Assembly: GCA_011176685.1 (NCBI GenBank)
Contig: DUED01000011.1
Location: forward strand, 1 to 64,000
Reading direction: 5' to 3'
Length of the DNA stretch: 64,000 nucleotides
Source: Anaerolineae bacterium
GTDB taxonomy: Bacteria; Chloroflexota; Anaerolineae; Anaerolineales; Anaerolineaceae
Shown here in pieces: positions 33,336-42,470 of this stretch (positions within the stretch are counted from its first letter, which is position 1; every line of letters starts with the position of its first letter). A model generated the notes under the pieces. That model was given only the letters and a program-made list of their open reading frames with translations, had not been told where the DNA came from and did no database searches. Position numbers and translations under genes: made by a program.

Positions 33336-35225
33336 ATGTGTGGTATTTGTGGAATCTTGCATCTGGATAGGGCAAAGCTGGTAGAGGAGCGATCTCTACA
33401 GGCTATGTCCGAGGTTCTTAAACACCGTGGACCGGATGATGAGGGTTTATATCTTGATGGTAATCTGGGTTTTGCGCACCGTCGGTTAAGTATTATTGAC
33501 CTATCACCTGCTGCTCACCAACCCATGTGTATACAGGATGGGCGTTACTGGATTGTCTACAATGGGGAGATTTATAACTATATTGAACTGCGGCAGCAAT
33601 TGGTTGCAGAAGGTCACACTTTCCGCTCAAATTCAGATACCGAAGTGATTTTGTGTCTGTACCAAGAAAAAGGTGCGGATAGTGTGCGTTACCTGAATGG
33701 CATGTTTGCTTTTGTTATTTGGGATGCGAAAAAGCGCGAACTCTTTGCTGCCCGCGATCACTTTGGCATTAAACCGTTCTATTATTCCTTTAATGACGGC
33801 ACATTCACTTTCGCTTCTGAAATAAAAGCCCTGTTCAAATCTGGTGAGATCAAGCCTGTAGTTAGCCCAGAAGGAATCGCTGATTATTTGACTTTTCAAT
33901 TCTGCCTCGGTGATAAAACCCTCTTTCAAAATGTGAAAAAATTGTTGCCGGGTCATTATCTCGTGCTCTCTGCGGAAGGGGTTTTATCGCTCCGCAAGTA
34001 TTGGAACCTGGATTTCTCAGTGGATATGAACCACACTGTGGACTATTTTGAGCATCAGCTACTGTGGCTGCTGGAAGATTCCGTACGCTTGCAGCTGCGT
34101 GCAGATGTGCCAGTTGGTGCGCATCTCAGTGGCGGCTTGGATTCTTCTACTGTAACGTGTCTGGCTTCTACTTTGCTTGGTGAGCCTATTCATACTTTCA
34201 GCGGTGGATTCTCGGAAGGACAGCAGTACGATGAGACCAGCTATGCGGCTATTGTGGCTGAGAAAGTGCAATCCCATCATCATGAAGTTTTCCCCACAGC
34301 CCGTGAATTTGTGGATGCTATGCCCAAGCTGATATATGCCATGGATGAACCCGCTGCTGGACCGGGTATTTTTCCACAATTAAGTGTATCCAAGCTGGCG
34401 AAGGAGCACGTGAAGGTTGTTCTAGGCGGGCAGGGCGGTGATGAGGTCTTTGCTGGTTATATCCGCTATTTGATCGCTTATCTGGAGGAATGCATTCGTG
34501 GTGGGATTGAGGGTACCCAGGAGGATCAGAAATATGTGGTCAGCTTCAAGACTATCCTGCCAAACCTGATCCAGCTGCAGGGCTATCAGCCGCTTTTACG
34601 TAATTTCTGGAGTGAGGGCTTATTTACTCAGCAGGATGCGCGCTATTTTCGGTTGGTGGATCGCGGTACGCAGCTTCGCTGCATTGTGAACCCTGAACTG
34701 GTTCAAGCAAAAAGCTATAAACCTTATGATGCCTATTGTCAAATATTCAACGATGGTAACTTGGGGTCCTATATCAACAAAATGACCCGCTTTGATATCC
34801 AAAATCTTTTGCCTGCTCTGCTACAGGTGGAAGACCGCACCAGCATGATGGTCTCATTGGAGTCGCGTGTGCCGCTGTTGGACCACCGTATCGTAGAGCT
34901 GGCAGCCAGCATGCCGCCCAAGATCAAATATGAGGGTGGACGCTCCAAGCACATTTTCCGCAAAGTGGTTGCTCACCTGCTTCCGACTGAAATTATTAGC
35001 CGAGAGGATAAAATGGGCTTCCCGGTTCCACTTTCCCTGTGGTATAAGCAGGAACCGGTGCGCAGCTTTGTGCAAGATACCCTGCTCGGAACAAGGGCGC
35101 GCGAGCGGGGCTGGTATGATCTTCGGGGCGTAAAACAATTACTGGAAACAGAACGCACATTTGGGCGCAACGTGTGGGGTCTTTTATGCCTGGAACTTTG
35201 GGCGCAGGCTTTTCTGGACGGGTAA
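33336..35225 (+). CDS. asnB: Asparagine synthase (glutamine-hydrolysing), possibly acting on a uronic acid
   Basis: 629 residues. The glutaminase domain starts at Cys2 (MCGICGILHLD), and the synthetase domain has the ATP-PPase motif HLSGGLDSSTVTCLA near residue 265. Length and order are those of AsnB. Eight bases after the glycosyltransferase it closes the polysaccharide operon. In O-antigen loci such AsnB homologues often convert uronic acids to uronamides. Free asparagine synthesis is the other possibility. Confidence 0.92.
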   Translation: MCGICGILHLDRAKLVEERSLQAMSEVLKHRGPDDEGLYLDGNLGFAHRRLSIIDLSPAAHQPMCIQDGRYWIVYNGEIYNYIELRQQLVAEGHTFRSNSDTEVILCLYQEKGADSVRYLNGMFAFVIWDAKKRELFAARDHFGIKPFYYSFNDGTFTFASEIKALFKSGEIKPVVSPEGIADYLTFQFCLGDKTLFQNVKKLLPGHYLVLSAEGVLSLRKYWNLDFSVDMNHTVDYFEHQLLWLLEDSVRLQLRADVPVGAHLSGGLDSSTVTCLASTLLGEPIHTFSGGFSEGQQYDETSYAAIVAEKVQSHHHEVFPTAREFVDAMPKLIYAMDEPAAGPGIFPQLSVSKLAKEHVKVVLGGQGGDEVFAGYIRYLIAYLEECIRGGIEGTQEDQKYVVSFKTILPNLIQLQGYQPLLRNFWSEGLFTQQDARYFRLVDRGTQLRCIVNPELVQAKSYKPYDAYCQIFNDGNLGSYINKMTRFDIQNLLPALLQVEDRTSMMVSLESRVPLLDHRIVELAASMPPKIKYEGGRSKHIFRKVVAHLLPTEIISREDKMGFPVPLSLWYKQEPVRSFVQDTLLGTRARERGWYDLRGVKQLLETERTFGRNVWGLLCLELWAQAFLDG

Positions 35226-35312
35226 TAATAGAAGAAAGTTGAGCATTTTTTCAAGGGTTATGCCCTCTGCTTGACGAAAACTGCCGGCTCGTGGTAAACT
35301 TGCTTTCCACGT

Positions 35313-35384
<72 letters not shown>

Positions 35385-35412
35385 CCTAATAAGCGCCTGA
35401 TAAGGCGTCCTT

Positions 35413-35536
35413 GCCTCATCTTGCAGCGGCTTGAGGCCGCAGTTGATGAGGCATCTCCGCTTTCTGCTCTTGCAGAGAGCTACGACAAAAGCCGACAGAA
35501 CCCGACAGTTTGAAAAATTCCAAATTGATTCGTTCC
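35413..35536 (-). repeat. Hairpin-rich intergenic repeat, copy A
   Basis: On the minus strand, about 100 bases match copy B at 48911-48998 nearly base for base over the core AGCTCTCTGCAAGAGCAG and the following GCGGAGATGCCTCATCAAC. A weaker match reaches GGAACGAAT upstream. In this copy GCCTCATC pairs with GATGAGGC around an inner GCGGC/GCCGC stem. It starts 28 bases after tRNA-fMet. The rest of the gap to 35706 has no gene. It has a degenerate duplicate (35625-35670) of the 3' end of the following minus-strand gene. Confidence 0.8.
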
Positions 35537-35706
35537 TTAGGATTGAATCCATATAAATAAAGAAACTGGCATCAAACAAGTTGCATATTCGAATCAACGG
35601 TGCATCCCAATTCTTTTAGTATGCAATCAGCAGGTATCCTCTGCGGGGACTCCCGATGGTCGCAGTTTTGATACCCTGGTTTGTCATTTTTCATTTTGAG
35701 TCTCAA

Positions 35707-37077
35707 TCAGCGGGTTTTCTCTGCGGTAGTTCCTCCACTCCCACACGCAAAGCTGTAATCCTGTAATACCTGCGAAATTGAATCATGGATTACCGCAAAC
35801 GGTTTATTGTCCAAATCACCCGAGCGAATACGCTTAAATTGGACTGGTAGGTACTGTGATAACAGTGATAAGGGAATCTCAACGCTTTGCAGATTGTTAA
35901 ATAAGCGATTTAGAGACTTCTGGACTCTTTCTTCTGGCCAGTAATAGCGGATGCGGTCACTGAAGGAGTAATGTCGAGAAATTGCTTTTTCCTCCTCGCT
36001 ACCCAGGTAGTAATCCTGCCAGTATTTCTGATTTTCAAGCATTACTTTTTCAAGGGTTTCAATGATATTGGATGATTGCCAATCACTTCGAGTGGCAAAT
36101 AACTCTTTATCGATCATGGCAAATGCATAAACTGCTTCACGATAGGCAAATGTGAGGGCAGGACCTACCTTCAGGATCGCGAAGTGGTCTTCAACCATTT
36201 GGCGTAGTGCGGAACGGGATTGATAATCTGTTGAGTGCGCCTCATAAATTAATCCATTAGTACTTTCGATGAAACGTTTTAAACATTCTGCTTGTGACCT
36301 GTCGTAGTCATAAATGATATCATTACCAAATTCCACGCCTGGTTGCACAACCACCGCAATTACGCGCTCCCACGCGGATTCAAGTCTTCGTTTATAAAAA
36401 GCCTTTTTGGTAAGTTCAATGGTCTCTTCAACTTGCCCAGGGCAGGTGGGTTGCGGGGTATCTTCTTCGCCTTGGATACCCCCAGGTGGGGGCACTTCTG
36501 TACCGATGACATAGCGTATATTATGTTTGTCCAAATTAAGCCTTTTGGAGGTGGATTAGGACACGGCTGCAAGGTCAGCCGTTCGTTCCGCAATCTCCTT
36601 GGGCGCCAAAGGAGCATGCTGAGGGTCATCTGCGCATCGCATACTTGAATCAATGTGAATTTTTTGATAACCCGCCCGTATATAGTCTCTAACTAAGATG
36701 CGGGATTTACCCATAGCGGTGACAGTCGGTTCTTTCTTCCATACATTCGGGCCCAGATGGTCGCCCCCAATCAGTAATTTTCCATAAGACAATCCAATGC
36801 GCTCAGACATTGCCCTTAAATATTTCACAAATTGCAAAGGGGTCATACCCGTGTAACCGCCATACTGATTAACCTGATTACAGGTCGACTCAATTAGAGC
36901 TACACCTTTAATTTTTTGAGCATGTATTAAAGCTGCCTTGAGCACCTCTGAGTTGGCGGAACAAATGCTAGTCACCCCGGCTATTTCCCCCCGATTTTGT
37001 TTTTCAATAACTCGGTCTAAAAAATGATGTTGTTGGTTTTTTTCATAAGAACACCTCCAATATTCAGTGTGATTCAT
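35707..37077 (-). pseudogene. gatZ: Tagatose-1,6-bisphosphate aldolase non-catalytic subunit (GatZ/KbaZ) with in-frame stop and start-site frameshift
   Basis: The whole frame aligns in order with E. coli GatZ/KbaZ (about 425 residues). It includes ANSEVLKAALI, NQVNQYGGYTGMTP, GGDHLGPNVW, IHIDSSMRC, YVIGTEVPPPGG, VQPGVEF, YEAHSTDYQ and DHFAILKVGPALTFA. Two lesions are visible. A TAA at 36556-36558 replaces a codon in the segment after ERTADLAA, where homologues have Glu (GAA to TAA). Near the start, a GGAGGTG Shine-Dalgarno and ATG at 37046 run into seven A residues and are out of frame. With eight A residues the ATG would read straight into the gene. GatZ stabilises the class II aldolase GatY/KbaY, which is not present here. 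Confidence 0.85.
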
Positions 37078-37310
37078 AGAATGTAGCAATCGCTTTATAT
37101 GTAAGAAAAATTGTAATGGTAGGTTGAAGTATTTAGATTATTCACACCAATGATGATATTCATACCTTAAGTGAGTGCTCCAATTAATAATCTGCTGTGG
37201 TCGTCCAGTTTTGCAGAGTATCATAAAAAATTTTTATTCAAAACCAGCCAGTAATATAATTAAATTTATTGTCCAAATAAGAATCGGGTTATTACAATGG
37301 GATTAATTAT

Positions 37311-38411
37311 TTACACAAATGCATTTAGGGTGTTGTATGGTGTGTCTCGGATAGTATTAACCATAGCCCAAAAATTCTCAAGCGGAGTGTCCAGTTGTAC
37401 ATGATGGGTAGGTCCGAGAATTAAACCACCATTCTTGCCTATGGTCCTAAGTCGCTTAATTACTTCATTCTTCACATCTTCAGGAGTTCCAAAAGGTAGA
37501 GTGTGTTGCTCGTCAATTGTTCCCCAGAAAGCAAGTTGATTACCAAACATTTTTTTTAATTCAGCTGGGTCCATACTTGCAGGTTGAACTGGGTTTAATA
37601 CATCTATGCCAATTTCAATGAATTCCGGAATGAGTGGTAGAAGATACCCGTCTGAATGGTACGCGATTTTCAGGTTAGGATTAAGCGCCTTCAATTCCGA
37701 GATATAAGTTGCCATTCGGGGTTTGAGGTAACGTCGCCACATATTTAGAGACATGAATAATTGGTTTTGAGCGCCCATATCATCTCCAATCCAGATCATA
37801 TCCACACCCAGTTGCACCAGCTTTTTAGCGGCAACAAGGTGATATTTATAAGAAATATCTAAAAGCCTATCTGCAATTTCCGGATTGGTTACCATATCCA
37901 CCAATAATCTTTCCAATCCCCGTAATGCCCAAGCGGTTTCAAAAACAGTACATACCGTGACGCCAACCACCCAATACTCATCAATGAAATGGTCAATAAT
38001 CATTTTTGAATCGGTATATAGTTCAGGCCTGTTAGGATCGGGAGCTTGATAAGTTGCGATCGCCTGGTCGTCTTCTAATGGATGTTTCGCGATCTCGGTA
38101 TAATGACCAACCCCAAATGGGGTTGTATAGGATTGAATTTTCCAACCAACCCCCCATTCGTCTGTGTAGTCTTTATCATCCATATAATAGCAATTTGCCC
38201 ATCCAACTGAGGTAAGCAACAGATCCTCCTCAAGTTTACGTTCCAATTCTTGAGTATTCCCACCTCCATGAGGATTGTGAGCATCCATTTCAATCAACCC
38301 TAAGTTTTCTTGAATCCGCTTGGCAAATTCAGGAGTAAAACTAATTTGCATTGGACATCTATCTGGTTCTTCGTGATTAAGAGCCATCCATACACGATCT
38401 CGGTGCTTCAC
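37311..38411 (-). CDS. Uroporphyrinogen decarboxylase (URO-D) family protein of unknown substrate
   Basis: 366 residues from GTG 38411, with GGAGGT seven bases upstream. The frame extends 13 codons further without a ribosome site. The fold family is shown by VKHRDRVWMALNHEEPDRCPM at the start, the LGVDMIWIGDDMG strand and FWGTIDEQHTLPFGTPEDV near the end. True HemE residues are not obvious. Relatives include corrinoid methyltransferases (MtaA/CmuA type) and many uncharacterised proteins. It lies inside a sugar catabolic operon, so a methyl-transfer or decarboxylation step on a sugar derivative is conceivable. Confidence 0.8.
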   Translation of the reverse strand: MKHRDRVWMALNHEEPDRCPMQISFTPEFAKRIQENLGLIEMDAHNPHGGGNTQELERKLEEDLLLTSVGWANCYYMDDKDYTDEWGVGWKIQSYTTPFGVGHYTEIAKHPLEDDQAIATYQAPDPNRPELYTDSKMIIDHFIDEYWVVGVTVCTVFETAWALRGLERLLVDMVTNPEIADRLLDISYKYHLVAAKKLVQLGVDMIWIGDDMGAQNQLFMSLNMWRRYLKPRMATYISELKALNPNLKIAYHSDGYLLPLIPEFIEIGIDVLNPVQPASMDPAELKKMFGNQLAFWGTIDEQHTLPFGTPEDVKNEVIKRLRTIGKNGGLILGPTHHVQLDTPLENFWAMVNTIRDTPYNTLNAFV

Positions 38412-38588
38412 ATTGACCTCCAATTCTTCTAAAAAAATTATAGATAACAAGTAATCTTTCGGATTCTTTCAATGAGAGTTTATTGATAAATATTCGGCTA
38501 CTATTCGATAATAACTTTTCATGCTTATTATAGAAATAAATACCTTGACTAATATGTCTTCCAAAAATATTCAGCAAATCAATTTCTT

Positions 38589-39515
38589 CTACTCGGTAAT
38601 AACTCCATGTCTTTCAAGATCATTCAAACTGGCTTGTCCTGAAGTGCCGCCGGAGCTTTGTGTGGAAAGTGATCCGCAGATGCATGCGATTTCTAGTGTT
38701 TTCTGTAACGAATAACTATTCAGCCAACCAAAGATAAATCCTGCGTCAAAAGAATCACCTGCGCCCACTGTATCAATAACATTAACCTTGAGGGCTGGCG
38801 AAACAGCAAGCTCACCCTCGCGGCGTGCAATCGCGCCTTTTTCACCAAGCTTTACTGCCAATGTTGAAACTTGTTTGGACATTTTTTCCAGTCCTGCGTC
38901 AACATTCTTTTCTCCTGAAATATTCAGCAGCTCATTTTCGTTTGGTAAAAACACGTCACAATATGGAAGGACTTCGGCTATGCCCCATTTTTCTTGCGGA
39001 TCCCAGTTAGTATCCAAAGAAGTGGTGAGTCCTTGTTCGCGAGCAAACCTGAAAAGTTCAGGCACTTGAGGTCTTAATTCTTTCAACAAGAAATATCCTC
39101 CCATGTGTAAATGTCTGGCATATTGAAAGATATCCAGATTTATATGTGATTTATTTAATTTCGGAATGGAACCAGGATATGTAAGGATTGCGCGATCATA
39201 CTGATTGGATAATATGATACTGATCCCCGTTGATAAATTTACGTCCACCACACATGCTGATGTATCTATATTACATGATTGCATTTCCTGTAGCATAAAT
39301 TGGCCAAAAAAATCATTGCCAACCAAACCGATAAAAGCCACGCGCAAACCTAATTTAGCTGCACCGCAAGCCATAATTACGGAGGAAGCGCCAATGGTTA
39401 ATGTAGCTTCTTCAACCAGTTTTTCTATTTGGTTAAATTCAGGTGCTATGTCACTCCCCCGAACAATTAAGTCGGGATTTATTTCCCCAATGACCAATAA
39501 ATCATAGGATTTCAT
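38589..39515 (-). CDS. PfkB-family carbohydrate kinase
   Basis: 308 residues. N-terminal LLVIGEINPDLIV, substrate-side GASSVIMACGAAKLGLRVAFIG and the catalytic signature VIDTVGAGDSFDAGFIFG (Asp near 250) are intact. The sugar is unknown. The GatZ-like, SIS and GH4 neighbours would fit a tagatose-6-phosphate or related ketohexose kinase, needed here because the uptake system is an ABC transporter and does not phosphorylate. Confidence 0.87.
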   Translation of the reverse strand: MKSYDLLVIGEINPDLIVRGSDIAPEFNQIEKLVEEATLTIGASSVIMACGAAKLGLRVAFIGLVGNDFFGQFMLQEMQSCNIDTSACVVDVNLSTGISIILSNQYDRAILTYPGSIPKLNKSHINLDIFQYARHLHMGGYFLLKELRPQVPELFRFAREQGLTTSLDTNWDPQEKWGIAEVLPYCDVFLPNENELLNISGEKNVDAGLEKMSKQVSTLAVKLGEKGAIARREGELAVSPALKVNVIDTVGAGDSFDAGFIFGWLNSYSLQKTLEIACICGSLSTQSSGGTSGQASLNDLERHGVITE

Positions 39516-39578
39516 GGAATGATCCTGTGTCTTGCAATTTGGATTTTTTAATATTTTCGATATTTTGACTATTTGAGA

Positions 39579-40625
39579 TTAATCGCTTAATTCAACGAAT
39601 GCCGATAAATTCTTGGGATTATCTGGATTAAGACCTTTCTCAATCGCGCGATAGAATGCGAATAATTGTAAAGATGGTAAATATAATGGGCCACGTAGGA
39701 TTGGATCAATGCCGGAATTTAATTCAAAAATATAATCAGCATTAATATCTTTTGCTGACTCGGCGATTACTAATGTGGTTGCGCCAAACGCTTTCATTTC
39801 ATTCAGCACTTTTAATTCATCTTTTTGTGTAACATCATTCAGCAATCCGATGATCAGTGTATCATCCGCCACCATCGACATAGGACCATGGCGGAATTCC
39901 ATAAAATGAAACGCCTCGGATATTGACAATGACATCTCTTTCATTTTTAGCATAGCTTCACACGCGAGCCCGTAATTGATGCCTGACCCGAGAAAAACAA
40001 ATTTCTGGAATTTTTGCTCTTTGGATAAATGCTTGATAATGTTCTCATATTTTTTCACCAAAATATTGAACGCATTCGGAAGCTGTAATAATTGGTTTAC
40101 GAATTTTATTTCATCCGATGCTGTTTTCACCATTAGATATTGAGTCATTAGCAACATGCTGGAAAACGATCTCGTTTGCGCTACACTCTTTTCTGTTGCT
40201 CCCGTGGCTAGAAATGGATAGTTTGTGGTTAACATCATCTCACTATCAGGATAGCAAGAAATGACGATGGGGTCTAAGTTGAACCGTTCTTTGTAAACAT
40301 GAATCGCTTTGATCGTTTCTGTGGTGGAACCTGAGCGCGATACGGCAACAAGCAAAGGATCTTTTGATGGAAGAATTGTATCGGGATATAACCAAATCTC
40401 GGATCCGGGAATTCCTCGAGCGCGCATTTGTGTAAACGATTGCCAACGAGCTGCAGCGGTAAGGGACAAATAATGAGTTGAACCGCATCCTGTAAAAATT
40501 ACTTCAGACCAAGGTTTTTTAAGGTGCGCAATTATTTTTTTAAATTGATTTTCAGCTTCAGCAAGGCTTTTGGACCATGATTCTCCTTGCCCCATGATTT
40601 CTTGATAGGTGAATTCGCCATTCAT
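39579..40625 (-). CDS. SIS-domain sugar-phosphate isomerase/deaminase (AgaS/GlmS-like)
   Basis: 348 residues with two SIS folds and no glutaminase domain. The phosphosugar-binding loops are VIFTGCGSTHYLSLTAAA, LVAVSRSGSTTETIKAI and FVFLGSGINYG. The block FMEFRHGPMSMV holds the catalytic Glu/His seen in GlmS-type isomerases and AgaS. In amino-sugar operons AgaS deaminates galactosamine-6-phosphate to tagatose-6-phosphate, which fits the kinase and GatZ-like genes here. Confidence 0.85.
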   Translation of the reverse strand: MNGEFTYQEIMGQGESWSKSLAEAENQFKKIIAHLKKPWSEVIFTGCGSTHYLSLTAAARWQSFTQMRARGIPGSEIWLYPDTILPSKDPLLVAVSRSGSTTETIKAIHVYKERFNLDPIVISCYPDSEMMLTTNYPFLATGATEKSVAQTRSFSSMLLMTQYLMVKTASDEIKFVNQLLQLPNAFNILVKKYENIIKHLSKEQKFQKFVFLGSGINYGLACEAMLKMKEMSLSISEAFHFMEFRHGPMSMVADDTLIIGLLNDVTQKDELKVLNEMKAFGATTLVIAESAKDINADYIFELNSGIDPILRGPLYLPSLQLFAFYRAIEKGLNPDNPKNLSAFVELSD

Positions 40626-40731
40626 AATTAGCCTAATTTCTCCTGTTCTAATTAGTGATCCAACAAATTGCTATTGCTTATTGAGTAAAAATAATTTGGA
40701 TAAAATCCAGATAATTATATCTGTAACTTAA

Positions 40732-42228
40732 TTAATCTTCGTCAGATAGATTTCCTGATTTGGAACCCCAATAATCGCCAAGTATAACATCAAGCACTTG
40801 TGGATTTTCCGGTTTTGGTGAATCTGGTTTCATAGGGTTATCTGGATGAGGTTCGACAGGTGCTATCCTTCTTATATGCTTTTTGTTTTTTAATTTCGCA
40901 ACAAATTCAGGATCGAGATATTGGCTGTTTACATCTAATAAGGCATCCAACAACTTATCAATAACCGACAAGTCTCGGATAGTTGGCTCAAGCGCCAATG
41001 ACTGGAGGGCTGCTTCACGGTTGCGTGATACACAAGCTTCAACAGCCAATTCGTGTGTTATCACCATTCGATGGCACAAGCTGGCTATGGCTGGTGGTAG
41101 TTCTCCAATCGCAAACCCGTGCGCACCGCTTGCATTGATATCACCCGGCACTTCAACAATCGATCCTTGAGGAAGGTTAGTAATATGACCATTATTCGCA
41201 ATATCTATGGCTTCGACATGATAATTAGGGATTCGCCCATGTAATGCCTCCATCCATGTTCCGGTTTCTTCATATCGCGGTGGGTTTAAGAATGCTTCAA
41301 GAACTTGAGCGTCTTTAATCCGCTCGCCAGCCTGAACCGCTGTGTGAATATTAGAGGCACTCCCGTTGAGGATATCATCGGTAGACGCATAAACAGAATT
41401 CAGGTTGGGTATTGGAATCGATTGCTGCATTTCCATGCTGACAAATGGAAGCTGATCGGCGATATGGTTATCCCCTGGCGAAGGGTAGTGCCCTAATAGG
41501 TTGTAAACCATGTTTGAAAACCGAAAACCGTAAGGGCCTTGCTGACGTATATGGGGCATAGCATTATCAATTAAAGGTAAGAGATCTTCCCCTGTATTCT
41601 TATCCCACATTTTTAAAATAAAAGTCAAGTGGTTTACGCCTGCCGCAATGACCTCAACATCCTTAGGTTTTCTTCCCATAGCGGTTGACAAGTCTACCCG
41701 TGTATGAACAATCCCGTCACAATGGCCAATAAAACGAATTTTAGAATGGCGGTTGATGGCGTCGCATAAACGGGCTAATGGGTTAACAACCAGAATAACA
41801 ACAGCATTGGGTGATACTTCTTCTAGTTCATTGGCAACCCCCAACAAAATTGGTACATGCCGGAATGTATTCATTAAACCACCGGGCGACATGGTTTCCC
41901 CTTCAAGAGGATAGACACCGAATTTTTCACAAACCTGGGTATCCTGAATGCGTGTTCGCGGGTAGTCAACGCAGGAAGCGAAAAGCACGTAATCTGTTTC
42001 GCGCAGTGCTTCTTTTCTATCTTCAAAAAAATTAAAATCTACCCGGATCCCCGTTTTTTTTCGGATGTAATCAAGCATCTCGCATATAGAGTCGCCAGTT
42101 CTTGGGTTGCGTTTCCATATGCGTAATTCAACGGGACGCATTTTCTCATCGCCAAAAACTCTGCGATACAAATCAAAACCGTAAAATCCCCCAGAGCCAA
42201 TTACTGTTACTTTCATCGGATTAGACAT
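40732..42228 (-). CDS. Glycoside hydrolase family 4 enzyme
   Basis: 498 residues. GH4 uses NAD+ and a divalent metal with a redox-elimination mechanism. The NAD loop is VTVIGSGGFYGFDLYRRVF. The metal-binding Cys is in IRFIGHCDGIV (near 172) and the metal-binding His in AGVNHLTFIL (near 203). A Pro-rich C-terminal tail (EPHPDNPMKPDSP) is unusual. Paired with a second GH4 at the other end of the divergent locus, it probably removes an alpha-galactosyl or related sugar. GGAGTG before the ATG. Confidence 0.88.
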   Translation of the reverse strand: MSNPMKVTVIGSGGFYGFDLYRRVFGDEKMRPVELRIWKRNPRTGDSICEMLDYIRKKTGIRVDFNFFEDRKEALRETDYVLFASCVDYPRTRIQDTQVCEKFGVYPLEGETMSPGGLMNTFRHVPILLGVANELEEVSPNAVVILVVNPLARLCDAINRHSKIRFIGHCDGIVHTRVDLSTAMGRKPKDVEVIAAGVNHLTFILKMWDKNTGEDLLPLIDNAMPHIRQQGPYGFRFSNMVYNLLGHYPSPGDNHIADQLPFVSMEMQQSIPIPNLNSVYASTDDILNGSASNIHTAVQAGERIKDAQVLEAFLNPPRYEETGTWMEALHGRIPNYHVEAIDIANNGHITNLPQGSIVEVPGDINASGAHGFAIGELPPAIASLCHRMVITHELAVEACVSRNREAALQSLALEPTIRDLSVIDKLLDALLDVNSQYLDPEFVAKLKNKKHIRRIAPVEPHPDNPMKPDSPKPENPQVLDVILGDYWGSKSGNLSDED

Positions 42229-42312
42229 TTTTCACTCCAAGAATATTATTAAAATCCACTAAATTAATTACATTGTATTTATCTTTATACAAATATATCA
42301 TATTATTATTTA

Positions 42313-42433
42313 TTTTGCAATAAAATTGCAAAATAATGATAGAATTATGCAATAATATCTTGACAGATGCAATATAATAATATAATATATTCATATTCTG
42401 ATTTAAATATGATATAATTTTGCAATAATATAC
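42313..42433 (+). promoter_or_regulatory. Operator array of TGCAATA boxes and promoter between divergent catabolic operons
   Basis: A 21-base palindrome TTTTGCAAT-AAA-ATTGCAAAA lies at 42313-42333. Further boxes are ATGCAATAATATC (42347-42359), ATGCAATATAAT (42367-42378) and TTGCAATAATATAC (42419-42432). TTGACA at 42360-42365 with TATAAT at 42381-42386 (15-base spacer) sits between boxes. The DeoR-type gene starts 38 bases downstream and is the obvious candidate to bind these sites and control both directions. Confidence 0.7.
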
Positions 42434-42470
42434 CTAATAACATTAATAATTTGTGAAGTATTGATTATAG

